The position numbers and the translations under genes are program-made. From assembly GCA_963715055.1 (NCBI GenBank), contig CAVQRB010000001.1:471433-535432 (forward strand): 64,000 nt of DNA. Reading direction: 5' to 3'. Below the pieces are notes generated by a model. It saw only the letters and a program-made list of their open reading frames with translations, was not told where the DNA came from and made no database searches. This DNA is from CAVQRB01 sp963715055 (lineage in GTDB: Bacteria > Pseudomonadota > Alphaproteobacteria > Rhodobacterales > Rhodobacteraceae). This document shows positions 8,055 to 16,471 of this stretch, piece by piece. Position 1 is the first letter of the stretch. Each line of letters starts with the position of its first letter.

Positions 8055-9242
8055 ATGTTCCTGCCCTTCTTCGCCGAATTGCGCAAAGCCGCCGTTCCGG
8101 TGTCGCTGCGCGAGTTCCTGGCCTTTCTGGAAGGCATGAAGGCCGGACTGGTCACCTATGACGTGGAGGCCTTCTATTTTCTGGCGCGCACCACATTGGT
8201 CAAGGACGAGCGCAATATCGACAAGTTCGACCGGGCCTTCGCCGCGGCGTTTTCAGGGCTGGAGCAGATCAGCGACGAGGCGGTGCTGAACGCGGTCGAC
8301 ATCCCGCGCGACTGGCTCGAGAAAATGGCCGAAAAGCACCTCTCCCCCGAGGAAAAGGCCGAAATCGAGGCCTTGGGCGGTTTCGACAAGCTTATGGAGA
8401 CGCTCCGCAAGCGGCTCGAAGAACAAAAAGGCCGGCACCAGGGCGGCAACAAGTGGGTTGGCACCGCCGGCACCTCGCCTTTCGGGGCCTATGGCTACAA
8501 CCCCGAGGGCGTGCGCATCGGTCAGGACCGTTCGCGCCATCAGCGCGCGGTGAAGGTCTGGGACAAGCGGGAGTTCCGGAACCTCGACGATACGGTCGAA
8601 CTTGGAACGCGCAACATCAAGGTGGCGCTGAAACGCCTGCGCCGCTGGGCACGGGATGGCGCGCAAGAGGAACTGGATCTCGGCGGTACGATCCGGGCGA
8701 CGGCGGAGCATGGCTATCTCGACGTAAAGACCCGGCCTGAGCGGCGCAACGCGGTCAAGGTCCTGCTCTTTCTCGATGTGGGCGGGTCGATGGATCCGCA
8801 TGTGAAGGTGGTTCAGGAGCTCTTTTCGGCGGCCCGCGTCGAATTCAAGCACATGGAATACTACTACTTTCACAACTGTCTCTATGAAGGGGTCTGGCGC
8901 GACAACCGCCGCCGCTGGGATGCGCAGATCCCGACCCACGAGGTGCTGCACACCTATGGCTCGGACTACCGCTGCATCTTCGTGGGCGATGCCTCCATGT
9001 CGCCTTATGAGGTCGCCTATCCCGGTGGCGCGTCAGAACACTGGAACGCGGAAAGCGGTGCGACCTGGCTCGCGCGGATCCGCGCGCAATGGCCCGCAAC
9101 GCTCTGGATCAACCCGGTGCCGGAGAAATACTGGTCCTACACCCAATCGATCGGCATGATCCAGGAGGTGATCGGCCCCGAGCGCATGGTGCCCATGACC
9201 CTGTCGGGCATCGAAAAAGGCATGAAACTGCTGGGACGGTGA
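8055..9242 (+). CDS. VWA-domain protein, CoxE-like
   Basis: 395 residues. The C-terminal half is a von Willebrand A domain with the metal-site motif LLFLDVGGSMD (about residues 237-247), then EYYYFHNCLYEGVWRDN and GSDYRCIFVGDASMSP. The N-terminal half is helical (FFAELRKAAVPVSLREFLAFLEGM), as in CoxE-type partners of MoxR ATPases. A strong GGAGG lies 6 nt before the ATG, next to the stop of the 55-residue membrane protein. It should work with the MoxR protein encoded at 5052 in enzyme maturation; the target is unknown. Confidence 0.9.
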   Translation: MFLPFFAELRKAAVPVSLREFLAFLEGMKAGLVTYDVEAFYFLARTTLVKDERNIDKFDRAFAAAFSGLEQISDEAVLNAVDIPRDWLEKMAEKHLSPEEKAEIEALGGFDKLMETLRKRLEEQKGRHQGGNKWVGTAGTSPFGAYGYNPEGVRIGQDRSRHQRAVKVWDKREFRNLDDTVELGTRNIKVALKRLRRWARDGAQEELDLGGTIRATAEHGYLDVKTRPERRNAVKVLLFLDVGGSMDPHVKVVQELFSAARVEFKHMEYYYFHNCLYEGVWRDNRRRWDAQIPTHEVLHTYGSDYRCIFVGDASMSPYEVAYPGGASEHWNAESGATWLARIRAQWPATLWINPVPEKYWSYTQSIGMIQEVIGPERMVPMTLSGIEKGMKLLGR

Positions 9243-9341
9243 GGCCACCCGCCTGCCTGCGGCACCGCACGTTCGAGGCTTCTGCTTCACAATCGGTCGA
9301 TCCGACTTGCCGCGGGCCGGTCTCTCCCCCATATCTTGCGC

Positions 9342-10031
9342 ATGATCAAGCTCACACCCATCCTGCTGGCCATTCTATACGGCATCGCGATGTACCGCTT
9401 CTCGGCGTGGCGGACCGCCAAAGAGCTTGACCAGAAATCGATCGAGCTTGCCGACCCGATGCTCAAGGTGATGACCGACCAGATGGCAAAGGCGCTCGAT
9501 CTGCCAAAGATCCGCGTTCACATCTATGAAATCAACCCGGTCAACGGGCTTGCCGCTCCCGACGGTCGCATCTTCATCACGCGGGGCTTTTACAACAAGT
9601 TCCGCGCGGGCGAAGTGAGTGCGGCGGAAATGGCCAGCGTGATTGCCCATGAGTTGGGGCATGTGGCGTTGGGACACTCGCGCCGCCGGATGATTGATTT
9701 TTCGGGCCAGAACGCGCTGCGCACGGCACTTGCTATGATCATCGGGCGGTTTCTACCCGGCGTCGGCATCTGGGTGGCCGGGATGATTACCTCGCTTCTG
9801 GCCGCGCGCCTGTCGCGGGCCGATGAGTATGAGGCAGACGCCTATGCGGCCGCCCTGCTGAGCAAGGCGGGCATCGGTGTGGGTCCACAGATCAGCCTTT
9901 TCGAAAAGCTCGAGGCCCTGACCCAGCAAGGCGGTGCGCCGATGCCTGCCTGGCTGCTCAGCCATCCGAAGACCGCGGACCGGATCGCGGCCTTGCGGGC
10001 ACTGGAGACGAAATGGGTCACAAAGACCTGA
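9342..10031 (+). CDS. M48-family zinc metalloprotease
   Basis: 229 residues from ATG 9342 (a TTG two codons upstream is also in frame). It has the HExxH zinc motif in VIAHELGHVALGH (about residues 105-117) and the third-ligand glutamate in SRADEYEADAYA, as in HtpX/Oma1-like peptidases. One N-terminal hydrophobic segment (LTPILLAILYGIAMYRF) and one central (LPGVGIWVAGMITSLLAA) suggest inner-membrane anchoring. HPKTADRIAALRAL near the end is also typical. Probably membrane-protein quality control. A longer M48-TPR relative is encoded at 42292. Confidence 0.9.
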   Translation: MIKLTPILLAILYGIAMYRFSAWRTAKELDQKSIELADPMLKVMTDQMAKALDLPKIRVHIYEINPVNGLAAPDGRIFITRGFYNKFRAGEVSAAEMASVIAHELGHVALGHSRRRMIDFSGQNALRTALAMIIGRFLPGVGIWVAGMITSLLAARLSRADEYEADAYAAALLSKAGIGVGPQISLFEKLEALTQQGGAPMPAWLLSHPKTADRIAALRALETKWVTKT

Positions 10032-10032
10032 G

Positions 10033-10575
10033 CTAGGTGCCGAGGGCTTTCGCAAGCCTCGGCAAGCGCGCCTTTTTCAGAAGGCTGCGGATCTCCCAGG
10101 ATTGACCCGACAACTCGCGCGCCTGATTCAGAACGCGATCCGCCACGCGCTGCATGGCGTCCGGCTGCTCGAGCCAGAGGCCAAAGAGAAAGCTGTCGGG
10201 ATCAACCCTGTCCAGCCCCTCCTCTTGCAAGAGGCCGCGCGGAAAATCCTTCGCATTCAAGGTCATGATCGCATCTGCCGAGGAGGATACAGCCGCCGCC
10301 AGCACGTGGATGTCATTCGCGTCCGGCAACCAGAGGCGTGCCTCGATGCCGCTCATGGCGGGGATCTCTGCATCAGGCCATTGGCTCCGCAACAGGGCGA
10401 TTTCGCCACGCGCCTGTGCCGCGCCCACCGGCCCGAGCTTTACGGCAGCGCGGGCCCATTCCTCGAGGATGCGCTGTGTCCAGAGGGGGCGAAACGCCCC
10501 GAAGTCCGCAGCCCCGACCACCATTTCCCGCATAACCGTCGGATAGAGCACACAGGCGTCGATGACGATCTTCAT
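10033..10575 (-). CDS. PIN-domain protein (RSP_2648-like)
   Basis: 180 residues. The start MKIVIDACVLYP carries the first acidic residue of a PIN nuclease fold, and later acidic positions are in WLPDANDIHVLAAA and ADAIMTLNAKDF, so the metal-binding set looks complete. It resembles VapC-type RNases, but no antitoxin gene precedes it. Instead it follows the PUA-type RNA methyltransferase by 3 nt on the same strand, an arrangement I recognise from Rhodobacter relatives. An RNA-processing role is more likely than a toxin role, by context. Confidence 0.8.
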   Translation of the reverse strand: MKIVIDACVLYPTVMREMVVGAADFGAFRPLWTQRILEEWARAAVKLGPVGAAQARGEIALLRSQWPDAEIPAMSGIEARLWLPDANDIHVLAAAVSSSADAIMTLNAKDFPRGLLQEEGLDRVDPDSFLFGLWLEQPDAMQRVADRVLNQARELSGQSWEIRSLLKKARLPRLAKALGT

Positions 10576-10578
10576 CAG

Positions 10579-11802
10579 TCAGAGGCGAAAGAAGACGGAC
10601 TTCAGATAACCGCTCTCGGCAAGCTGCGGCAGTTGCGGATGATCGGGTCCGGCAAAGCCGGTGTGGATCAGAATGGGCCGTCGCCCGGCGCGCCCGATGC
10701 CGCGTGCGGAGGCATTGCGAAAGCTTGCAAGATCAACCGCATGGGAACAGGAGCAAAGACCCAGGATGCCGTTTTCGGCAACCAGCGGGGCGGCAAGCCG
10801 CGCGACCCGTTCATAGGCGCGCAGCCCTGCCTCCAGCGCCTGACGGCTCGGGGCGAAGGCGGGCGGGTCGCAGATCACCACGTCGAATTGCGCCTCTTCA
10901 TCGGCGAGCGCTGCAAGGACGTCGAAAGCGTCGCCCTGGCGCGCGGAAAACCGCTCCGCAACACCGCTGGCAGCCGCCCCCGCCACTGCCAGATCGAGCG
11001 CGGGGCGCGAGCCATCTACCGCGAGTGCCGATGCCGCGCCGCCCGCAAGGCAGGCCAGCGAAAAGCCCCCCACATGCGAGAAAACATCGAGCACCCGTGC
11101 GCCATGCGACAGGCTTGCCGCGAAAGCGTGGTTGCCGCGCTGGTCGAAATAAAGGCCGGTTTTCTGGCCGCCGGTGAGATCCGCGAGGTAGGTCGCACCG
11201 TTCATCGGCACGCGAACGGGGGCTTCGGGCGCCCTGCCTGCAAGGACCGCGCTCACATCGTCGAGCCCTTCCAGCGCGCGGGTGCGACCGGAGGCGTTCT
11301 TGAGGACAGTCCCGACCCCCGTCACCTCGATCAAGGCTTCGACGAGTTGGGGAAGGCAGGCCTCCGCCCAGGCGGCGTTCGGTTGCAGAACACAGGTGTC
11401 ACCGAAACGGTCGATCACAACGCCCGGCAGACCGTCGGCTTCGGCGTGGATCAAACGGTAGAACGGCTCCGCAAAAAGGCGGGTGCGCAGCGCAAGCGCC
11501 CGACGGATACGGGCCGCGAACCAGGCGCTGTCGATCTGCGCTTCCGGATCCTGATCGAGCATGCGGGCAATGATCTTGGAGGTCGGGTTGACCGCCACGA
11601 CGCCGAGGGGCGCGCGGTTCTCGTCCTCGAGCAGGGCAATGCTGCCGCCGCTCATCGCCTTGGTGCGTCTGTCGGTGACCAGTTCGTTGGCGTAGATCCA
11701 GGGAAACCCGTGGCGAATGGCCCGCGCATTGGTTTTCGGGCGCAGGCGTACCTTCGGCAGGTCGGATGGGGGTGTGGTCGATGTCAAAGAGGGCGCTGTC
11801 AT
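10579..11802 (-). CDS. RlmI-like class I SAM RNA methyltransferase (RSP_2647-like)
   Basis: 407 residues. The N-terminal PUA domain (about residues 15-95: VRLRPKTNARAIRHGFPWIYANEL) is followed by an EEHEA-like linker and a SAM-binding Rossmann domain with GARVLDVFSHVGGFSLACL (about 230-250) and the catalytic DPPAFAPSRQ motif (about 305-315); LCSCSH is near the end. Family members methylate cytosine C5 of 23S rRNA. The ATG at 11802 sits in the loop of a perfect hairpin (see the separate entry), which may control translation. Forms a two-gene unit with the PIN-domain gene. Confidence 0.9.
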   Translation of the reverse strand: MTAPSLTSTTPPSDLPKVRLRPKTNARAIRHGFPWIYANELVTDRRTKAMSGGSIALLEDENRAPLGVVAVNPTSKIIARMLDQDPEAQIDSAWFAARIRRALALRTRLFAEPFYRLIHAEADGLPGVVIDRFGDTCVLQPNAAWAEACLPQLVEALIEVTGVGTVLKNASGRTRALEGLDDVSAVLAGRAPEAPVRVPMNGATYLADLTGGQKTGLYFDQRGNHAFAASLSHGARVLDVFSHVGGFSLACLAGGAASALAVDGSRPALDLAVAGAAASGVAERFSARQGDAFDVLAALADEEAQFDVVICDPPAFAPSRQALEAGLRAYERVARLAAPLVAENGILGLCSCSHAVDLASFRNASARGIGRAGRRPILIHTGFAGPDHPQLPQLAESGYLKSVFFRL

Positions 11803-11811
11803 AGCGCCCTC
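11789..11811 (-). promoter_or_regulatory. Start-codon hairpin of the RNA methyltransferase gene
   Basis: A 9-bp perfect stem (GAGGGCGCT / AGCGCCCTC on the mRNA) with a 5-nt loop ATGAC. The loop holds the start codon and the stem's 5' arm overlaps the GAGGAGG ribosome binding site. In the folded state initiation should be blocked. Seen directly; the regulatory role is inferred. Confidence 0.55.
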
Positions 11812-11858
11812 CTCTAGTGCTTTCCGTGAGCCGATGAAAGGCCGGAAATGAAACTGCC

Positions 11859-12515
11859 TTAGCGGAAGAAACCCAGTTTCACATCCTGGAAGCCTTCGGG
11901 CTGGGTCAGTTCGGTCCTGATCATCTGGGCCAGATGGTTGGTGATGCTGACTTTCTGTGTCAGGCCGCGGCTTTCTTCCTCGATCGCACGCTGGCCGCCG
12001 TGGCCGACGAGATCCGCCTGCACCTTGCGCGGTTGCTTCAGCAGAAGCCCGGTTTCGGCGCTGCGCATCGAGAGAATGAACTCTATCTCATGCACACCAC
12101 CCACCGAATAGCGGGTCTTCTCGGTCAGCGCGTGAAAACGCGTCACCTCGATGTCCAGAACGACCGGAACGCTGCCATTGACGCCATTCGCGCCGCGCGC
12201 CAACGCCTCCTCGAAGATCGCCTTGACCTGCGCATGACGGTCGCCGGGCAGATCGCCACGCCAGACGATGTCGCCGCGCGGCTTGTAGCTATTCGCCTCC
12301 GAGACCTGCAATGTGCGCGGGACAATGACGTTGATCTGGGCAACCCGGTAGTCGGCATCCGCAGCCTCGAATACCGCGCCGGTCTGCGCGAAGTTCACCG
12401 ATGTACCCTCGGCGCCTTGGGCAAAGGGCGCGTTGCGGCTCGGGGTGTCAATACTGGCGCAGCCCGCGAGGGTTACTGCCGTGACAAGGGCCGCGATTAG
12501 TTTCAATGCTTTCAT
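11859..12515 (-). CDS. DUF6778-family lipoprotein
   Basis: 218 residues. A lipoprotein signal ends in LAGC (MKALKLIAALVTAVTLAGCA, Cys at residue 19). The rest is soluble beta-rich sequence with RVAQINVIVPRTLQVSEAN and VPVVLDIEVTRFHALTEKTRY, which I associate with DUF6778, a Rhodobacteraceae envelope family of unknown function. It is transcribed alone from a promoter region that contains a perfect CtrA-type box about 100 nt upstream, so it may be tied to the CtrA regulon (motility, gene transfer agent, cell-cycle traits). Confidence 0.75.
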   Translation of the reverse strand: MKALKLIAALVTAVTLAGCASIDTPSRNAPFAQGAEGTSVNFAQTGAVFEAADADYRVAQINVIVPRTLQVSEANSYKPRGDIVWRGDLPGDRHAQVKAIFEEALARGANGVNGSVPVVLDIEVTRFHALTEKTRYSVGGVHEIEFILSMRSAETGLLLKQPRKVQADLVGHGGQRAIEEESRGLTQKVSITNHLAQMIRTELTQPEGFQDVKLGFFR

Positions 12516-12615
12516 TTTTGCTCTCCTGATCGGAGTGCCTTCTGCACGCCTGCGTCTTTATTCCCGAGCAGATTTAAATAAGAATACGGGCGTAATTGTG
12601 ACGAATTTTAGGAAA

Positions 12616-12630
12616 TTAACACAAGGTTAA
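12616..12630. promoter_or_regulatory. CtrA-type box TTAA-N7-TTAA
   Basis: A perfect TTAA-CACAAGG-TTAA, the full consensus for the response regulator CtrA, lies 101-115 nt upstream of the DUF6778 lipoprotein start. The other flanking gene ends here, so only the lipoprotein can be the target. Confidence 0.5.
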
Positions 12631-12658
12631 TGCAGTGTCGCAACTCGATGAAGTTGCT

Positions 12659-12931
12659 TCAGTTTCTTGGCCGTGAACGCCAGCCGCCCCGGCGGCGTGG
12701 CGCGGCGAGCCCGGTCAGCCCTTCGGTCATGACCTGCGTCATAGGGTGGTCGGGATGATCGCCGCCGTAGCGCTCGATCAGACGTTTGAGCGCCTGACCG
12801 GTGTCATTTTCGATCGGCAGGCTCAGCGCCCAGTCCAGAAAGATCGTGCGGCATTCGCTCTTGGTGATGCCGTCGATCTGGTAGGATTCGTAGATCAATC
12901 CTTTTGGATCAAGCGCGTCACCCTTCTTCAT
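12659..12931 (-). CDS. Small conserved hypothetical protein downstream of glnE
   Basis: 90 residues. No cysteines or membrane segments that suggest a mechanism except one Cys in SECRTIFLDWALSLP. The sequence SYQIDGITKSECRTIFLDWALSLP...ALKRLIERYG looks helical, and the C-terminus is arginine-rich (RRRGGWRSRPRN). The start overlaps the glnE stop (ATGA), so it is translated with glnE. I believe it is conserved behind glnE in related bacteria. It could take part in nitrogen control, but that is only inference from position. Confidence 0.7.
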   Translation of the reverse strand: MKKGDALDPKGLIYESYQIDGITKSECRTIFLDWALSLPIENDTGQALKRLIERYGGDHPDHPMTQVMTEGLTGLAAPRRRGGWRSRPRN

Positions 12932-15717
12932 TCCTGCACCTCCGCGGGAACGTGAGGCGCAAGTGCCGCCGAAATAACCTCATCCACCTGAAGATAGCTT
13001 TCCGAAAGGCGGTTTTCGAGGGAGTGCATTGTTTCCTCTTCCAGAGTGCGCAGCAGGAAGGCGCGGCCCGATGGCCCGACCTCATCCGCGTCGAGCGGTT
13101 TTTCGGACAAGAGCCGCACCGCCATGTGAACGGCGGTATAGAAACGGTTGGCCTGCGTCAGGACATGCGCTTGCGATTGCCCGAGCAACCCGGCCTCCAC
13201 CGCCGCGCGCAAGCCGCTTTCGGTGCCCGCCTCCGGATCGCCGAGGACCAGCGATCCGGCCTGTGCCACAAGTTCGATGTCCTGCAAGCGGCCCGGCCCG
13301 ATCTTCACCTCCCAGAGGTTCGCAGGCGTCTTCGCGGCACTGATCCGCGCCCGCATATCGGCGACTTCGGCAGCGACCTCCCCAAGAACATGCGGCCGTG
13401 CAAGCAGTCTCTGGCGGAAGGCCTCGACATCCGCCGCCAGATCCTCCGGACCGGCGACTACCTGCGCCCGTGTAAGTGCCAGATGTTCCCAGACCCAGGC
13501 CTCTTCGGTCTGATAACTCTGAAAGGCGGCCCAGCTGGTGGCGACCGGTCCCTGGTTTCCGGAAGGGCGCAGACGCATGTCCACTTCGTAGAGCCTGCCC
13601 TGCGCCATGGGTGCGGTCAGCGCCGTGATCAGCGCCTGCGTCAGGCGCGCATAGTAGAGCCGTGCAGGCAGCGGTTTCGCGCCTTTGGAGGTCTCGACTT
13701 CAAGCGGGTCATAGATGACGATCAGGTCGAGGTCCGATGCCGCGTTGAGCGCCCCTGCCCCGAGCGACCCCATGCCCAGAACGATGGCCCCGCGCCCCGG
13801 CGGCGGTCCGTGGCGTTCGGCGAAAGTCTCGGTCACCAGCGGCCAGAGAACGCGCAGCACCGCGTGGGCTATATCGGCATATTGTCTTGCCGCTTCCTGA
13901 GGGCCGGACAGGCCCCGCAGCAGATGCACACCAACCCGAAAATGCCATTCCTTGCACCACCGCCGCGCGGCGTCGAGTTTTGCCTCGTAGTCGCGCTCCC
14001 GCCCCAGCCGGGTCTGGAGGGCTTCGGCCACGCCGTCCCGCCCCGGCCAGTCGCTGAAGAAGTCTCCCGCGATCACCGCATCGAAGACGCCCGCGTTGCG
14101 CGACAGATGCTGTGCCAGCGCCGTCGATGTGCCGGTGATGTCGAGGAGCAGATCGGTCAGCTGCGGATTGGCCTCGAGCAGCGAGAAAAGCTGCACCCCT
14201 GCGGGCAGGCCTGCGAGGAACCCGTCGAAAGCGGCGAGCGCCTCCTCGGGTTTGCTCGATTGCGCAAGGCGCGCAAGCAGGTCCGGTTGCAACCGCTTGA
14301 AGAGACTGCGGCTGCGTTCGCTGCGCAGCGCGGGATAGCTGAGCCAGCGTGTCATCATGTCCGGATCGAGCGCTGCCGGCGCGGGCTTTTCCGGCCGGGA
14401 TGGGGCAAAGAACCCTTCGGTCAACTCGTGCACCGCGGCGAGGCGCTCTTTCAGCTCCGCCTCCAGCTCCGGTACGTCGCGGTCCATCATGGCGGCGAGC
14501 CGCGCGAACCCTTCGGAGGAGGTCGGCAGGCTGTGGGTCTGGGCGTCCTGCACCATCTGCAGCCGGTGCTCAACCGTGCGGTGAAAGACATAGTGATCGG
14601 CCAGGGCCTCGGCGGCATCCGGCGGCACCCAGCCCTTCTGGGCCAGCACTTGCAATCCCGGCACCGTGCCGCGACAGCGCAGGTCGGGGTCCCTGCCCCC
14701 CGCGATGAGTTGGCGGGTCTGGGTGAAGAATTCGATCTCGCGGATGCCGCCGCGCCCGAGTTTCATGTTGTGCCCGGCGAGGTTCATCGGCCCGCCCAGC
14801 CCCTTGTGCTCACGGATCGCCAGACGCATGTCGTGGGCGTCTTGTATGGCCGCGAAATCGAGATGCCTGCGCCAGACGAAGGGCGTGAGCTCCCGCAGGA
14901 AACGCGCGCCGGCGGTCTGGTCGCCTGCCGCGACCCGCGCCTTGATGTAGGCTGCCCGTTCCCAGGTGCGCCCCAGGCTTTCGTAGTAGCGCTCCGCGGC
15001 CTCCATCGCCATGCAGACCGGCGTGACGGCGGGATCGGGGCGCAGGCGAAGATCGGTGCGAAACACATAGCCTTCGGCGGTCATCTCACTGAGCGTCCCG
15101 CACATGGCGCGGGTGGCACGCACGAAACCCGCGCGCGCCTCGTGATAGTCTTCCGGCGCAAAGCGGGTTTCATCGAAGAGGCAAATGAGATCGATATCGG
15201 AGGAGTAGTTCAACTCCCCCGCCCCCATCTTGCCCATCGCCAGCACGCACATGCCCGCCGCGTCCGCGATGTTCTCCTCGCCCATGCCGGGCAGCCTGCC
15301 ACGCTTGATCTGCGCCGCGATGCCCGCACACAGGGCGGACTGGCAGGCGGTATCCGCAAAGTCGCTCAGCGTTGCGGTAACTTTTTCGAGCGGCCAGGCG
15401 TCGGCGAGATCGGCGAGGGCGACGACCAGTGCGATCCGCCGTTTGGCACGCCGCAAGGCGGTCCCGAGATCTGCCGTCTCCCAGTCCGCGGCGTCGCTCA
15501 ATACCTGTTTCATCGCCGCGTCCGGCTCGTCCAGCGCCCCTGGCAGCCATTCCGCTTCCTTGGCGATCAGCCCGGCGAGATAGGGGCTGCACCCCGCAGC
15601 GCCGCGGATCAGGTCCGCCGAAACGCCGTCGAGTTCGGGCAGAAGATCAAGCGCTTCTCGCCCGCGTTCGGCATCGAAGGGGCGCGGGATGCGCGTTGTC
15701 AGATCAGCGAGGGTCAT
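12928..15717 (-). CDS. glnE: Glutamine synthetase adenylyltransferase/deadenylase
   Basis: 929 residues, full length. Adds and removes AMP on glutamine synthetase in response to PII. Both nucleotidyltransferase domains are present: the N-terminal one with GAGELNYSSDIDLICLFDE (about residues 170-190) and the C-terminal one with GSLGAGALNAASDLDLIVIYDP (about 650-670). Each is followed by a helical regulatory segment. No glnA or glnB is nearby. It stands divergent from the DUF2852 gene across a 270-nt gap containing two dyads. Confidence 0.95.
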   Translation of the reverse strand: MTLADLTTRIPRPFDAERGREALDLLPELDGVSADLIRGAAGCSPYLAGLIAKEAEWLPGALDEPDAAMKQVLSDAADWETADLGTALRRAKRRIALVVALADLADAWPLEKVTATLSDFADTACQSALCAGIAAQIKRGRLPGMGEENIADAAGMCVLAMGKMGAGELNYSSDIDLICLFDETRFAPEDYHEARAGFVRATRAMCGTLSEMTAEGYVFRTDLRLRPDPAVTPVCMAMEAAERYYESLGRTWERAAYIKARVAAGDQTAGARFLRELTPFVWRRHLDFAAIQDAHDMRLAIREHKGLGGPMNLAGHNMKLGRGGIREIEFFTQTRQLIAGGRDPDLRCRGTVPGLQVLAQKGWVPPDAAEALADHYVFHRTVEHRLQMVQDAQTHSLPTSSEGFARLAAMMDRDVPELEAELKERLAAVHELTEGFFAPSRPEKPAPAALDPDMMTRWLSYPALRSERSRSLFKRLQPDLLARLAQSSKPEEALAAFDGFLAGLPAGVQLFSLLEANPQLTDLLLDITGTSTALAQHLSRNAGVFDAVIAGDFFSDWPGRDGVAEALQTRLGRERDYEAKLDAARRWCKEWHFRVGVHLLRGLSGPQEAARQYADIAHAVLRVLWPLVTETFAERHGPPPGRGAIVLGMGSLGAGALNAASDLDLIVIYDPLEVETSKGAKPLPARLYYARLTQALITALTAPMAQGRLYEVDMRLRPSGNQGPVATSWAAFQSYQTEEAWVWEHLALTRAQVVAGPEDLAADVEAFRQRLLARPHVLGEVAAEVADMRARISAAKTPANLWEVKIGPGRLQDIELVAQAGSLVLGDPEAGTESGLRAAVEAGLLGQSQAHVLTQANRFYTAVHMAVRLLSEKPLDADEVGPSGRAFLLRTLEEETMHSLENRLSESYLQVDEVISAALAPHVPAEVQE

Positions 15718-15867
15718 GGGCCAGCATTCACCGCTGGCACAGGAGAGGTCAATGGGGTGTTGGCGCTATTTGATGCGACCCCGCCGGTCAGCTCCTTCGG
15801 TCAACTTGGCAGCGCAAGCATCCAGTCGCAGATCTCAACCGATTGATTTCTCTCGCCGTTTCGAAAA

Positions 15868-15886
15868 ATGTAAAAAACATTCACAT
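15868..15886. promoter_or_regulatory. Upstream copy of a 19-bp dyad operator
   Basis: ATGTAAA-AAACA-TTCACAT. The same half-site length and 5-nt spacer as the second dyad 58 bp downstream; five identical bases at the right arm and four at the left relative to a perfect palindrome. Between the glnE and DUF2852 starts. Confidence 0.45.
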
Positions 15887-15925
15887 CACCTCTTGCACAA
15901 TCCGCCGGACGACCCGATCTATAAC

Positions 15926-15944
15926 ATGTGAACGACATTCACAT
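15926..15944. promoter_or_regulatory. Downstream copy of the 19-bp dyad operator
   Basis: A perfect inverted repeat ATGTGAA-CGACA-TTCACAT directly after a TATAAC element (15920-15925) that may be the -10 of the DUF2852 promoter. Binding here would block transcription start. Confidence 0.5.
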
Positions 15945-15990
15945 CCCGGCTGACCCGAGGATCCCGCAACGCAACGGAAAGGCACGAAAG

Positions 15991-16407
15991 ATGACCACAC
16001 TGACCCAAACCCACCCGATGACCGACCGTCCGGGCTGGTTCACACGGGCCGAGACCTGGCTCGACGCCAAAGGCAAAGGCGCATGGATCGCCGCGATGGT
16101 ACTCGGCTTCGTCTTCTTCTGGCCCGTCGGTCTCGCCCTTCTCTTCTACATGATCTGGAGCAAACGCATGTTCACATCCTGCACCCGCAAGTCCGACGCC
16201 ATGCGCAGAGGCATGACCGCCATGCGACCCAGCGGCAACTCTGCCTTCGACGCCTACAAGTCCGACACGCTGCGCCGCCTCGAAGAAGAGCAGCATCAAT
16301 TCGAGGCATTTCTCGAGCGTCTGCGCGATGCCAAGGACAAGGCGGAGTTCGACCAGTTCATGAAGGACCGCGCGAGCAAGGCTGACAATGGCACAGCCGA
16401 GGCCTGA
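15991..16407 (+). CDS. DUF2852-family membrane protein
   Basis: 138 residues from ATG 15991 (AAAGG 8 nt upstream); an in-frame start at 15928 lies inside the second dyad operator and is unlikely. One strong membrane segment (WIAAMVLGFVFFWPVGLALLFYMIW, about residues 30-55) is followed by a basic cytoplasmic stretch and a charged helix RRLEEEQHQFEAFLERLRDAKDKAEFDQFM, probably coiled coil. This matches DUF2852, an alphaproteobacterial family of unknown function. Its promoter region has two matching 19-bp dyads, so it is probably tightly regulated. Confidence 0.85.
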   Translation: MTTLTQTHPMTDRPGWFTRAETWLDAKGKGAWIAAMVLGFVFFWPVGLALLFYMIWSKRMFTSCTRKSDAMRRGMTAMRPSGNSAFDAYKSDTLRRLEEEQHQFEAFLERLRDAKDKAEFDQFMKDRASKADNGTAEA

Positions 16408-16471
16408 CCTGACCGCGGGTGTCGGAACGATGTTCCGGCACCTGCCCTCTCTCTTTTGGAGATCCGCAGAG

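Noticed and set aside
10033..10575. VapC toxin of a toxin-antitoxin pair
   Set aside because: No antitoxin-sized gene precedes it; the partner is a PUA methyltransferase gene, as in related bacteria.
12904..15846. A 980-codon open frame on the plus strand opposite glnE, and similar long antisense frames at 37278-39398, 54102-55691, 9934-11817, 34600-35877, 48252-49790 and 61703-63352
   Set aside because: They are exact shadows of confident genes on the other strand in high-GC DNA, with low-complexity Arg/Gly/His-rich translations and no family motifs or ribosome binding sites.
15926..15944. CRP-type site upstream of DUF2852
   Set aside because: The halves TGTGA and TCACA are 7 nt apart instead of 6, and a second copy has the same non-CRP spacing.
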